In this document: positions 45,588-55,491 of the stretch, piece after piece | How the letters are laid out: every line of letters starts with the position of its first letter | Numbering within the stretch: the stretch's first letter is position 1 | From: Rahnella laticis | GTDB lineage: Bacteria; Pseudomonadota; Gammaproteobacteria; Enterobacterales; Enterobacteriaceae | Direction of reading: 5' to 3' | Length of the DNA: 64,000 bases | Assembly (NCBI RefSeq): GCF_015644585.1 | Contig: NZ_JADOBI010000003.1 | Coordinates: forward strand, 434,001 to 498,000 | The notes under the pieces: model-generated | The model's database searches: none | The model's input: the letters and a program-made list of their open reading frames with translations, nothing else | Told to the model about the DNA's origin: nothing | Position numbers and translations under genes: made by a program

Positions 45588-46178
45588 TTAAGGTGCGACT
45601 TTCAGGTCATTTTTGACGCTTTTCACGCCATCAACGGTTTTCGCCACACTTTCAGCACGGTCAGACTGCGCCTGATCTTTTACTGAACCGGAAAGCTGAA
45701 CAACACCGGCGGTGGTTTCAACTTTCACGTTACGTGAAGGGACAATATCGTCAGCCAACAGTTTCGCTTTTACCGAAGCTGTGGTTGCAGTGTCACCCGC
45801 GTAACCTTTTACGCTCTGATCTTTGCTGTCTTTGGTGTGCAGTTTGTCGCTGACAGATTTCACACCTTCAACTTTTGTCGCGGCAGCAACGGCTTGTTCA
45901 GCTTCGGCCTGTGAGCCCACAAAACCGCTCAGCGTCACAACGCCGGAGTTAGTGGTTACCGAGATGTCGCTGCTTTTGATGGCTTTATCATCCACCAGAG
46001 CACTTTTTACTTTCGCTGTGATGGCGCTGTCGCCCATGTAGTTATCAACTTTCTTCATGGAGCTATCGATTTTTGCACCTGCGCTATCCGTGGTAGTTGC
46101 AGCCAGTGCACTACCGCTCATCAGCGCGGTACCCAGAACTACGGCCATCATTGAATAGGCAAATTTAGAGTTTTTCAT
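45588..46178 (-). CDS. osmY: Osmotically inducible periplasmic protein OsmY
   Basis: 196 residues (E. coli 201). A signal peptide ([20 protein letters not shown], cleaved after ALA) is followed by two BON domains (about 55-125 and 135-196), each with the VxGVxxVxxxL pattern ([22 protein letters not shown]). Expected to be sigma-S and osmotic-stress induced. Its leader has an inverted repeat at 46222-46242. Confidence 0.95.
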   Translation of the reverse strand: MKNSKFAYSMMAVVLGTALMSGSALAATTTDSAGAKIDSSMKKVDNYMGDSAITAKVKSALVDDKAIKSSDISVTTNSGVVTLSGFVGSQAEAEQAVAAATKVEGVKSVSDKLHTKDSKDQSVKGYAGDTATTASVKAKLLADDIVPSRNVKVETTAGVVQLSGSVKDQAQSDRAESVAKTVDGVKSVKNDLKVAP

Positions 46179-46598
46179 CGATTTCTTCCTTTCAGTTTGT
46201 GAGCCTCAATCGGGGCCCTTCACGTCACAGTCTTGGTGACGTCTCCTAACAATTTGTATTGCTGCTGTTTTCACGTCCGGAGAAGCAGAGTACGTCGTTT
46301 TATTCTGGCTTTTAATCGCCTTGCGATATAACACTCTGCATCGTGACTTTAAGACAGTGCTTTAAGCCACCATTTCCTGAACACACATTTAATATAGTCA
46401 AGAATGATCAAATTAGTAGGAAGATCGCCGGATAAGCCCGCGAATGCAGACAAGTCTTAGGATTTCACGCGAATTCTGCCCGTTTTTCGGGCAAAGAGAG
46501 GAGAAATTGAACAGAGGGAAATTGCGGAGAATGGTAAAAGGCGAAAAAAAAGACGGCCAGATTGCCGTCTTTTTCATCAAAAGCCACGCGAAGAAGAA
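46179..46598. other. osmY upstream region and prfC 3' end
   Basis: 420 bp with the osmY leader, including the inverted repeat ACGTCAC-N7-GTGACGT (46222-46242), presumed osmY promoter DNA, and the prfC terminator at the right. No gene recognised. Confidence 0.6.
46545..46575 (-). terminator. Terminator of prfC
   Basis: Stem AGACGGC / GCCGTCT (46551-46557, 46564-46570) extended by A/T pairs; minus-strand T run follows. Confidence 0.88.
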
Positions 46599-48188
46599 TT
46601 AATGCTCGCGGGTTTTACGGAATTTCACTTCCGGGTAACGCTCTGAAGCCAGGTTCAGATTCACCATGGTTGGAGCGATATACGCCAGATTATCGCCGCC
46701 ATCGAGCGCCAGGTTGGTTTCATTCTTACGTTTGAATTCTTCGAATTTCTTCACGTCGCTGCATTCTACCCAGCGCGCCGTTGAAACGTTCACGGACTCG
46801 TAAATCGCTTCCACGTTGTATTCACTTTTAAGACGTGCCACGACCACTTCAAACTGCAGAACACCGACCGCACCGACGATCAAATCGTTGTTGGAGATCG
46901 GACGGAAGACCTGAACCGCGCCTTCTTCTGACAGCTGAACCAGACCTTTCAGTAGCTGTTTCTGTTTCAGCGGATCACGCAGACGAATACGACGGAACAG
47001 TTCAGGGGCAAAGTTAGGGATGCCGGTGAACTTCATGTTCTCACCCTGCGTAAAGGTGTCGCCAATCTGAATGGTGCCGTGGTTGTGCAGACCGATGATG
47101 TCGCCCGGATACGCTTCTTCAACGTGGGAACGGTCACCGGCCATAAAGGTCAGTGCATCGGAAATCACGACGTCTTTGCCGGTACGCACCTGACGCAATT
47201 TCATGCCTTTTTCGTACTTACCGGAAACCACACGCATAAACGCCACGCGGTCGCGGTGTTTCGGGTCCATGTTAGCCTGAATTTTAAACACGAAACCGGT
47301 GAATTTCTCATCGTCGGCTTTCACTTCGCGCAGGTCAGTTTTACGTGGCATCGGCGCAGGCGCCCAATCCACCAGACCGTCGAGCATGTGGTCAACACCG
47401 AAGTTACCCAGTGCGGTACCGAAGAAGACCGGCGTCAGTTCGCCCTGCAGGAACGCTTCATGGTCAAATTCGTGGGACGCGCCCTGAACCAGTTCCAGCT
47501 CTTCACGCAGCTGCATCGCCAGATCTTCGCCAACGGCAGCGTCCAGTTCCGGGTTATCCAGACCTTTCACCACGCGGACTTCCTGAATGGTGTGACCTTT
47601 ACCGGTCTGATACAGATAAACTTCGTCTTTATAAAGGTGATAAACACCTTTGAACAATTTACCGCAACCGATCGGCCAGGTAATTGGCGAGCAGGCGATT
47701 TTCAGCTCGCGCTCAACTTCGTCCATCACTTCCATCGGGTCGCGGATGTCACGGTCAAGTTTGTTCATGAAAGTCAGGATCGGCGTATCACGCAGACGGG
47801 TAACTTCCATCAGTTTGCGGGTCCGGTCTTCAACACCTTTCGCGGCGTCGATCACCATCAGACAGCAGTCAACGGCGGTCAGGGTACGGTAAGTATCTTC
47901 GGAGAAGTCTTCGTGCCCCGGGGTATCGAGCAGGTTGACCAGACACTGTTTATACGGGAACTGCATCACGGACGTGGTGATGGAAATACCACGTTGTTTT
48001 TCCATTTCCATCCAGTCGGATTTGGCGTGATGGCTTGAGCCACGGCCTTTTACCGTACCGGCGGTCTGGATTGCCTGTCCGAATAACAGAACTTTTTCAG
48101 TAATAGTGGTTTTACCGGCATCGGGGTGAGAGATGATGGCAAATGTGCGGCGCTTAGCCACTTCAAGGGCGTATTCACTTGGAGACAT
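46599..48188 (-). CDS. prfC: Peptide chain release factor 3
   Basis: GTPase that recycles RF1/RF2 from the ribosome. The 529 residues equal E. coli RF3. G1 SHPDAGKTT (~18), G3 DTPGHEDF (~86), G4 NKLD (~141) and EF-G-like domains follow. The start at 48188 ([15 protein letters not shown]) is the family start; the longer frame is rejected. A 319-aa frame on the other strand is a shadow. Confidence 0.98.
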   Translation of the reverse strand: MSPSEYALEVAKRRTFAIISHPDAGKTTITEKVLLFGQAIQTAGTVKGRGSSHHAKSDWMEMEKQRGISITTSVMQFPYKQCLVNLLDTPGHEDFSEDTYRTLTAVDCCLMVIDAAKGVEDRTRKLMEVTRLRDTPILTFMNKLDRDIRDPMEVMDEVERELKIACSPITWPIGCGKLFKGVYHLYKDEVYLYQTGKGHTIQEVRVVKGLDNPELDAAVGEDLAMQLREELELVQGASHEFDHEAFLQGELTPVFFGTALGNFGVDHMLDGLVDWAPAPMPRKTDLREVKADDEKFTGFVFKIQANMDPKHRDRVAFMRVVSGKYEKGMKLRQVRTGKDVVISDALTFMAGDRSHVEEAYPGDIIGLHNHGTIQIGDTFTQGENMKFTGIPNFAPELFRRIRLRDPLKQKQLLKGLVQLSEEGAVQVFRPISNNDLIVGAVGVLQFEVVVARLKSEYNVEAIYESVNVSTARWVECSDVKKFEEFKRKNETNLALDGGDNLAYIAPTMVNLNLASERYPEVKFRKTREH

Positions 48189-48349
48189 GTTTTTCACGTT
48201 TCTGCGGTTGGTCCGCCCTGCATCGGGATTCACATCACGTCAGAAGGTGACGTCAGGCAAAGCGGTAATAAAAGTTATAGCCGGCTATTTTCACTGATTT
48301 AGACGGGATGGGCAATCAATGGTTTTTTTGTGCGCTGCTTGGAGAAACG

Positions 48350-49609
48350 TCAGAGTCTGAAGTCCGGGGACAACGATGCCCAGTGTTTTCTTAAAATCAC
48401 TTTGTGGCCGGCAGACATGGGAAGTGTTTCCAGCCGGTCAGACCATTCATGCCGCGCGATACTCAGTACATCATCCAGATGCACTTTTATAGCTGGCCAG
48501 GAAATGCCAATCCGATTCGCCCATTTTTCAAAAGTGGAAAAACCGATCACTGCCCAGCGCTTTTCTTTCGCCATGTTTAACGCAACACCTTCTTCATCCT
48601 GCATATAAACCCGCGTACTGACGATGTCATAAGCCGGAGAAAGTCTGGCATTCAGACCATCAGGATAAATTACAGACCAGTTCTTCAGATGTGCATCCCC
48701 GTTTCCCAGTAAAATATTGACCAGTAACCGGCGCGCCATTTGCTGCACATCTTCTAAACCAGCTGACCCCACGCGATACAACAGTGCGGCAATTTGCTCA
48801 TAGTTATAGCGCACGTATTTTTCGTGAGCATACACCTCAAAGATTTGCGCAAAATCCTCACTGTGGATGCGACCCGCCGGACCACGATCAAATCGTTTGA
48901 TGCTGTAAGCAAAAGCTTCATCGGGAAGCCGGATATCAGGCAGATTAGTGATGTCAGAAAGCGCGGTAAGCTTGACCTCCGGAATGTCCACACCCGCCAT
49001 TTCGGCCAGCGTCATGGACGTAAATTCGTTTTCAGCCAGCGAAGGATGCACGACTGACGGCGTTTTGATAATCCAGCTGTCACCGTCAACGTCAGCGCTG
49101 ATATTAAACCTTCCGCCCTCCCTGAAAGCAGAGAACTTCAGCTGCACGCCTGCCAGTGAAAATTTATTAGCAAGCCGGTGTACTTCAATCTGCACCGGCA
49201 CCAACCGGTTATCCCGTGAAGCTTTTGCCCATGCGGGCATTTCACCTAATGGCAGGGCTCTGACCGAAAGCGCGCCAGGCAAATTTTTCGCCGTATAGGC
49301 AAGAAGGGGAAATTCGGAATCACGATGAGTTTTGAGTTCAAGCGCCAGCCACGCACGCATCGCGCCTTCCGGCAATAAATTGGAAAGCACAGGCGGCAAT
49401 CGGAGTGTTGAAATCAGCGGCTGGCGCAAATAATCAGGATGCGATTTTTGTGTAAGAGTAAAAACGGGTCGCACACTTTCTGGCAACGCTGCGTAAGCGG
49501 GATCGAACGTCAGTATATTTCGGCTGCCAGAATAATGTGCCAGAACGCCGATCTGCTGATCGTGCAAATAGAGAGCCAGCGCCTCCACAGATTCCGTTGT
49601 ATTGCTCAT
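48350..49609 (-). CDS. hipA: HipA-family toxin, Ser/Thr kinase
   Basis: 419-residue HipA-type kinase. The N-terminal subdomain (LYLHDQQIGVLAHYSGSRNI) is followed by the core with the regulatory glycine/serine loop SLAGVQLKFSAF (~150), catalytic LGNGDAHLKNWS (~300) and metal-binding LSPAYDIVSTRVY (~324). All key residues are intact. In E. coli HipA phosphorylates glutamyl-tRNA synthetase and causes persistence. It follows hipB by 2 bp. The pair occupies the place of yjjG between prfC and rimI. Confidence 0.9.
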   Translation of the reverse strand: MSNTTESVEALALYLHDQQIGVLAHYSGSRNILTFDPAYAALPESVRPVFTLTQKSHPDYLRQPLISTLRLPPVLSNLLPEGAMRAWLALELKTHRDSEFPLLAYTAKNLPGALSVRALPLGEMPAWAKASRDNRLVPVQIEVHRLANKFSLAGVQLKFSAFREGGRFNISADVDGDSWIIKTPSVVHPSLAENEFTSMTLAEMAGVDIPEVKLTALSDITNLPDIRLPDEAFAYSIKRFDRGPAGRIHSEDFAQIFEVYAHEKYVRYNYEQIAALLYRVGSAGLEDVQQMARRLLVNILLGNGDAHLKNWSVIYPDGLNARLSPAYDIVSTRVYMQDEEGVALNMAKEKRWAVIGFSTFEKWANRIGISWPAIKVHLDDVLSIARHEWSDRLETLPMSAGHKVILRKHWASLSPDFRL

Positions 49610-49611
49610 AC

Positions 49612-49920
49612 TTAATCCTCCAGGTCACGCAGCAGATCCTGCCAGTTGTCGGGCTGACGCTCTTCAAGACGGGTCTTCTCCGCGGGAACAGAAAGCAACT
49701 CCTTAACTTCCAAAACCCTTTTGCGCGGCACCAGCATCATTTCAAGATCCATTCCTTCCAGAATGCGTAATAAAGTTGAAAGACGCGGGTCGCCACCGGA
49801 CTCGATTCGCTGATACTGCTGCTGGGACATACCGATTTTCATCAACATGTCTTTCTGATTGAGATCCAGTTCCAGCCTGCGTTTTTTGAGGAGTTCCGGA
49901 AGTTCATTTAGCGATTTCAT
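49612..49920 (-). CDS. hipB: HipB-family antitoxin, XRE helix-turn-helix
   Basis: 102-residue XRE-family protein with HTH LNQKDMLMKIGMSQQQYQRIES (~20-41), a following beta segment (LEMMLVPRKRV) used for dimerisation in HipB, and an acidic C-terminal tail ending DLLRDLED. Expected to neutralise HipA and to repress hipBA by binding the five TACAA-N8-TTGTA operators upstream. ATG preceded by AGGAAATTCTG. Confidence 0.9.
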   Translation of the reverse strand: MKSLNELPELLKKRRLELDLNQKDMLMKIGMSQQQYQRIESGGDPRLSTLLRILEGMDLEMMLVPRKRVLEVKELLSVPAEKTRLEERQPDNWQDLLRDLED

Positions 49921-49942
49921 CAGAATTTCCTACGGAGACGTT

Positions 49943-50082
49943 TACAACACACTAGTTGTAAATTTGTACAATAACAACTTATGAATTGTTTTCACCATGG
50001 AATTACAATCAATATATTGTATTCAACACCAAATACAACACATCAGCTGTAATTACCGGTTCTTTACAACGAATAGGTTGTT
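49943..50082 (-). promoter_or_regulatory. hipBA promoter with five phased operators
   Basis: Five inverted repeats of consensus TACAA-N8-TTGTA start at 49943 (perfect), 49973 (AACAA/TTGTT), 50004 (perfect), 50034 (TACAA/CTGTA) and 50065 (TACAA/TTGTT), spaced 30, 31, 30 and 31 bp. On the minus strand TTGTTA (49972-49977) and TAGTGT (49949-49954), 17 bp apart, form a promoter lying within operators 1 and 2. E. coli hip operators use the same 5-N8-5 layout with TATCC/GGATA. The array fills the gap between hipB and the rimI stop. Confidence 0.85.
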
Positions 50083-50084
50083 AA

Positions 50085-50528
50085 TCAGCCCAGCGGCAGC
50101 GCCATCATGATGGCGTCTTCGCGGCCTTGTGCGGCGGGATAATAGTTACGGCGGACGGAGACTTCGTTAAAGCCCAGGCTTTCGTATAACGCGATCGCTT
50201 TGGCGTTGGAGGCGCGGACTTCCAGCCAGAGCGTGAAAACGTCTTTTTTCTCAATCTGTTGGATGACGTCTTCCAGCAAGGCCCGGCCTAATCCCTGACG
50301 CTGAAATGCCGGATCGATGGCAATATTGAACAGCGTGGCTTCATCAAGAACGATTTGCGTAATAGCAAAACCGGCCATCACGTCGTTGTGCATGATTTTG
50401 AGATTCAGATAGCGTTCGCCCTGATTGCTGGCGAGCGTTTTTTCCGTCCACGGGAAAGCGTGGCTGGCCTGTTCAATTTCAAATGCGCGGGGAAGATCAG
50501 CGGGCGTCAGGATAGAAATGTTGTTCAT
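50085..50528 (-). CDS. rimI: Ribosomal protein S18-alanine N-acetyltransferase
   Basis: GNAT acetyltransferase for the N-terminal Ala of S18. 147 residues (E. coli 148), beginning MNNISILTPADLPRAFEIEQ; acetyl-CoA loop QRQGLGRALL (~78) and the C-terminal LYESLGFNEVSVRRNYYP are conserved. The start at 50528 is inside holD, overlapping it by 32 bp as in E. coli. Downstream, yjjG is replaced by hipBA. Confidence 0.96.
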   Translation of the reverse strand: MNNISILTPADLPRAFEIEQASHAFPWTEKTLASNQGERYLNLKIMHNDVMAGFAITQIVLDEATLFNIAIDPAFQRQGLGRALLEDVIQQIEKKDVFTLWLEVRASNAKAIALYESLGFNEVSVRRNYYPAAQGREDAIMMALPLG

Positions 50529-50910
50529 TTTCACAGATCTGCTGCCAGAGTGCGCGTTTTGCGCTGGCGTCTTGATAAAGCTCGGCGAGAGCCGGGCTGG
50601 ATAACTGCGTACCGGCGAGCGTAAGCGGTTCGCTTAAACCCAGTCGCCAGATATTGCAGCGGGTATCTTCCGGCAACATGGTTACCTGTTCCGGCGTCAG
50701 GCGGTAAACCTGCGGTTCAGCCAGTGCCAGACTGCGGAGCACATCGCGCACCAGCGGATCATCTTCAGCGGGCGGTACGTCGGCGACAATCAATAATTTT
50801 GTCTCCGCAGGCAGGCTGACGGCGACTTCACCCTGCAAAACCGCAGGCCGGCGCAGCGTCCACTGGGTAATGCCCAGTTGTTGTAACAGTGTATCTCGTC
50901 TGGATGCCAT
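50497..50910 (-). CDS. holD: DNA polymerase III subunit psi
   Basis: Psi subunit linking the clamp loader to chi and SSB. 137 residues as in E. coli; starts MASRRDTLLQQLGITQWTLR and shares LQGE, DPLV-DVLR and SPAL-AL motifs with E. coli HolD, ending LWQQICENEQHFYPDAR. Overlaps rimI; divergent from rsmC. Confidence 0.95.
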   Translation of the reverse strand: MASRRDTLLQQLGITQWTLRRPAVLQGEVAVSLPAETKLLIVADVPPAEDDPLVRDVLRSLALAEPQVYRLTPEQVTMLPEDTRCNIWRLGLSEPLTLAGTQLSSPALAELYQDASAKRALWQQICENEQHFYPDAR

Positions 50911-51024
50911 GCCTGATCCCTGCCCGTTGAATAGCGAAAAGCCGGGCTATGCTAGCAAACACATCGAACATGCGCCAATAAACCTCTATAATCGCGCGTT
51001 ACATTCCTGAGGAGCCACACCCTG

Positions 51025-52068
51025 ATGTCTGCATTAACTCCGGCCAGCGAAGTCATACTGCGCCATAGCGAAGAATTTGAAGGCCGCCGCGTCCTGTTCG
51101 CCGGCGACTTACAAGATAACCTGCCTGCTGAACTCGACGCCGAAGAAGTCCGCGTTCACACCAATATGTATCACCACTGGCAGATGCTCAGCAAAACGCT
51201 GGGCGACAACGTGCAGTTCGGCTTACTGGCCGACGCAGACCTGATCGCGCCTTGCGATGTGCTGGTGTATTACTGGCCGAAGAGCAAGCTGGAAGCCAAA
51301 TTCCAGCTTTTCAACCTGCTGTCACAGCTGCCGGTCGGTATCGACGTATTTGTCATCGGTGAAAACCGCAGTGGCGTTCGCAGCGCGGAAACCACGCTGG
51401 AAGGCTTGTGCGAACTGAGCAAAATCGACAGTGCGCGCCGTTGCGGCCTGTATCACGGGCGTCTGGAAAAACAGCCTGAATTTGATGCAGAGGGCTGGTG
51501 GGATGAGTACATGGTCGAAGAAGTGACCATCAAAACCCTGCCGGGCGTATTCAGCCGTGAAGGTCTGGACAGCGGAAGCCTGTTGCTCATCAACAGCTTC
51601 GAAGAGCCTGTTAAAGGCAAAGTGCTGGATGTGGCCTGTGGTTCCGGCGTTCTGGCATCCGTGCTGGCGACATACTCGCCGAAGATGAAAATCACGCTGA
51701 GCGATGTGAGCGCAGCCGCTATCGAAGCCAGCCGCGCCACACTGGCCGCCAATGATTTGCCGGGCGAAGTGATCGCCAGCAACGTTTATTCCGATATTAC
51801 CGGTCGTTTTGACATGATCATCTCCAACCCGCCATTCCACGAAGGTCTGCAAACCAGCCTGACGGCGGCTGAGCAGCTGATCCGTGGCGCGGTCAGCCAT
51901 CTGAACATCGGCGGCGAACTGCGCATTGTGGCTAACGCCTTCCTGCCATACGCCGCGCTGCTGGATGACACGTTTGGCAGCCATGAAGTGCTGGCACAAA
52001 ATGGCCGCTTCAAAGTGTACAAAGCAGTACGTGGCCGTCCGCCGCGTGATCCAAAGAAAAAGCGTTAA
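51025..52068 (+). CDS. rsmC: 16S rRNA (guanine1207-N2)-methyltransferase
   Basis: 347 residues (E. coli 343). An N-terminal degenerate methyltransferase-like domain precedes the catalytic C-terminal domain with SAM motif [17 protein letters not shown] (~199-214) and the N6/N2-methylase motif NPPFHEG (~271). ATG preceded by GAGGAGCCACACCCTG. Divergent from holD as in E. coli. Confidence 0.97.
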   Translation: MSALTPASEVILRHSEEFEGRRVLFAGDLQDNLPAELDAEEVRVHTNMYHHWQMLSKTLGDNVQFGLLADADLIAPCDVLVYYWPKSKLEAKFQLFNLLSQLPVGIDVFVIGENRSGVRSAETTLEGLCELSKIDSARRCGLYHGRLEKQPEFDAEGWWDEYMVEEVTIKTLPGVFSREGLDSGSLLLINSFEEPVKGKVLDVACGSGVLASVLATYSPKMKITLSDVSAAAIEASRATLAANDLPGEVIASNVYSDITGRFDMIISNPPFHEGLQTSLTAAEQLIRGAVSHLNIGGELRIVANAFLPYAALLDDTFGSHEVLAQNGRFKVYKAVRGRPPRDPKKKR

Positions 52069-52077
52069 TCCGTCGTT

Positions 52078-53073
<996 letters not shown>

Positions 53074-53207
53074 TGAGATTCCCTCGAGACATGAAGAGTA
53101 AGTAACGGGAGGAAGTGTGGTTGTTATTGCGGATAAGATAAATCATCCAAAACGTGCAACACTGTTCATAAATCGCAAACAATGGTGAGCGCCTGCGGAG
53201 AAGCAAA

Positions 53208-54107
53208 ATGGATCAGATACAGGCAATGAAAATTTTCATCCGTATCGCCGAGCTGGAGAGTTTTAGCCGCGCGGCGGAAGACCTTGATTTACCGCGCGCA
53301 ACGGTCAGCACGACGCTGAAACGGCTCGAACAGCGGCTGGGCGTTCGGCTGTTTTTGCGCACCACGCGTCAGGTTAAAATCACCGATGAAGGTAAAATTT
53401 ATTACCAGCGCTGCCTGCAATTACTGTCAGCGCTGGAAGAAGCCGATACCTTATTTGCCCATCACAAAAACCAGCCCGCCGGAACGGTCAGAATCGACAT
53501 GCCGCATTCGCTGGCGCGCGTGATGGTGATTCCGGCGTTGCAGGCATTTTATGAACGCTACCCGCATATCACCCTGAGCGTCAGCGCCAATGACAACTCC
53601 GTCAATTTGCTCGATCAGGGCGTGGATTGCGTGATTCGTGCGTGGCCGTCTGAAGACGAAAATCTGCAATCGCGGCATCTGGCCAATCTCGAACAAATCA
53701 CCTGTGCGTCTCCGGCGTATTTCGCGAAATTTGGCATCCCGCAGACGCGTGCAGATCTCGCCGCGCATCAGGCTATTGGCTATTTTTTCGCACATCAGCA
53801 ACCGGAATCACACCTGGAATTTGTCACGGATGGCACGGTCGAAAAAATTCCGTTACGCCGCACGCTGACGGTCAGCGGGGCGGATGCTTACGTGGCGGCG
53901 GCAAAAGCAGGTTTTGGCCTGGTTCAGGTGTCGAGACTGGCGATTGCGCAGGAACTGGAACGGGGAGAACTGGTTGAAGTCTTGTCAGCGTTAACGCCGC
54001 CGCCGATGCCGCTTTACATCATGTATCCGCCGGGACGTTTTCTCGCGCCGCGTATTCGCGTGTTTCTCGACTGGCTGATTACGCTCTTTTCACAGCCGGA
54101 TGCGTGA
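53208..54107 (+). CDS. LysR-family transcriptional regulator
   Basis: 299 residues; N-terminal HTH FSRAAEDLDLPRATVSTTLK (~19-38) with LGVRLFLRTTRQV, and a substrate-binding domain of the CrgA/YafC-type group (AGTVRIDMPHSLARVMVIPA). Divergent from the aldo/keto reductase. Followed by the tRNA-Leu cluster. Effector unknown. Confidence 0.87.
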   Translation: MDQIQAMKIFIRIAELESFSRAAEDLDLPRATVSTTLKRLEQRLGVRLFLRTTRQVKITDEGKIYYQRCLQLLSALEEADTLFAHHKNQPAGTVRIDMPHSLARVMVIPALQAFYERYPHITLSVSANDNSVNLLDQGVDCVIRAWPSEDENLQSRHLANLEQITCASPAYFAKFGIPQTRADLAAHQAIGYFFAHQQPESHLEFVTDGTVEKIPLRRTLTVSGADAYVAAAKAGFGLVQVSRLAIAQELERGELVEVLSALTPPPMPLYIMYPPGRFLAPRIRVFLDWLITLFSQPDA

Positions 54108-54242
54108 GAGCTGCCTTCGGGCATTAATAGAAAAATTGCTGATTAAACCATCAATTAACCTGGCTTCGTTCTGACAGATTGACCCATTCACCGTGAATAT
54201 GTTGTTTTTTACATCAACCGTCCTAAATGGGGGAAATAACAG

Positions 54243-54270
54243 TTGACGCCTGTGGGAAAATCTCTAGAAT
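54243..54270 (+). promoter_or_regulatory. tRNA-Leu cluster promoter
   Basis: TTGACG (54243-54248), 16-bp spacer, TAGAAT (54265-54270), followed by a GC-rich discriminator TCGCCCCCG typical of stringently controlled stable-RNA promoters. Initiation near 54277, about 65 bp before the first tRNA. Confidence 0.82.
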
Positions 54271-54340
54271 TCGCCCCCGTGGTTGTGTTACTTGCTGATG
54301 ACATTCCGATGAATGCGTCAACACAGTAATCAATTGGTTC

Positions 54341-54426
54341 GCGATGGTGGCGGAATTGGTAGACGCGCTAGCTTCAGGTGTTAGTGTCCTTTGGATGTGA
54401 GGGTTCGAGTCCCTCCCTTCGCACCA
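54341..54426 (+). tRNA. tRNA-Leu (CAG), copy 1
   Basis: 86 nt including CCA. GCGATGG acceptor, AATTGGTAGACGCGC D-arm, anticodon CAG in GCTTCAGGTGTTAG, class II variable arm TGTCCTTTGGATG and GGTTCGAGTCC T-arm. Corresponds to the leuQPV cluster near rsmC in E. coli. Acceptor pair 5:68 is U-U. Confidence 0.97.
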
Positions 54427-54462
54427 AAACAATCGCAAGATTTATATTGCACGGCACGGTAC

Positions 54463-54548
54463 GCGATGGTGGCGGAATTGGTAGACGCGCTAGCTTCAGG
54501 TGTTAGTGTCCTTCGGATGTGAGGGTTCGAGTCCCTCCCTTCGCACCA
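54463..54548 (+). tRNA. tRNA-Leu (CAG), copy 2
   Basis: 86 nt including CCA, differing from copy 1 by one base in the variable arm (TTCGG for TTTGG). Also has the U-U acceptor mismatch. 36 bp after copy 1. Confidence 0.97.
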
Positions 54549-54588
54549 CTCCGGTGATATAAATCAGCAGTAAGCAGAATTCATCTGT

Positions 54589-54675
54589 GCGAAGGTGGCG
54601 GAATTGGTAGACGCGCTAGCTTCAGGTGTTAGTGTTCTTACGGACGTGAGGGTTCAAGTCCCTCTCTTCGCACCA
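54589..54675 (+). tRNA. tRNA-Leu (CAG), copy 3
   Basis: 87 nt including CCA, with a longer variable arm (GTTCTTACGGACG), GGTTCAAGTCC T-arm and an A5-U68 acceptor pair instead of the U-U mismatch. 40 bp after copy 2. No clear terminator seen in 54676-54800. Confidence 0.97.
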
Positions 54676-54803
54676 CATGATTCTGTTCTTCGGTTTTTCC
54701 TTCCTGTATTAACTCTTTCGATTTCAAAAAGTAAAAAATCCCCTTCGCTTTACTGTTTTTCCTGTTTCTCATCTTCGTATTCCTGTGTTTAAAACCTGTT
54801 TTT

Positions 54804-55088
54804 TCATCTCAAACTAAAATTCAACGTTACTGCTGCCAGACCGCCAGCCAGCGCCATAAATGAGGGCAGCAGCAGATAATGGCGCAACGTCCGGTGGAAC
54901 AGCATGCCCAGCGTCACCAGCATCGCGACCACGACCAGAACGCGCAGCTGATCCAACGTCATATGCGCCAGCGCCAGCAACGGCATCAGCGCGCAAGGCA
55001 GCAAAACGCCCCAGCCGCTGGTCAGACGCTTACCCAGCATCCACACAACCGCCCAGATCCCACATGCCATGACAATTGCCGGTATCAT
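54804..55088 (-). CDS. DUF1435 family small membrane protein (YjjZ-like)
   Basis: 94 residues from the ATG at 55086-55088, chosen for its GGAGAAGGGTT ribosome-binding site. Three hydrophobic segments; the pattern GWGVLLPCALMPLL ... RVLVVVAMLVTLGMLFHRTL ... RHYLLLPSFMALAGG resembles E. coli YjjZ, which also lies near leuQPV. Function unknown. Confidence 0.72.
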   Translation of the reverse strand: MIPAIVMACGIWAVVWMLGKRLTSGWGVLLPCALMPLLALAHMTLDQLRVLVVVAMLVTLGMLFHRTLRHYLLLPSFMALAGGLAAVTLNFSLR

Positions 55089-55361
55089 AACCCTTCTCCA
55101 AACGTTGATAATGAGAACTAATATCATATAGGATTTTTTCTCATTTACCAGTCGTCCCCGCAATAAATCAGACGACACAACGCCCGTCTGCCAGTGCGCC
55201 CGCCTTTAAGGTAAGGTCTGCGTGGTTATTTGCGGTCTTGTACTCCGTTTGGGTGACACCTGCGTACAAAAGTGCTAATTTTAAAGGCGTTAAACCAAAT
55301 TAGTGAAACCGGGTTAATTAAATTTTTTATAATAGTCACTAAAAAAACTATATTTATAGAA

Positions 55362-55383
55362 TTCTAATAATTACCTATTAGAA
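55362..55383. promoter_or_regulatory. Inverted repeat upstream of the diguanylate cyclase
   Basis: TTCTAATA-N6-TATTAGAA with perfect 8-bp arms, about 110 bp before the gene, in an AT-rich stretch (55260-55400). Candidate operator; the rest of the 55089-55491 gap shows nothing else. Confidence 0.4.
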
Positions 55384-55491
55384 CTATTAGCCTGCCTGCA
55401 TGGAACTTGTCTTAATGGAATAAGCGCGCGGTATAGGGCGATAAGAATCTTTATCTATTCAGAACAACACACGCTAAATAGAGTAAATTTG

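Noticed and set aside
47079-48038. 319-aa open frame opposite prfC
   Set aside because: Antisense shadow of a conserved GTPase; no motif.
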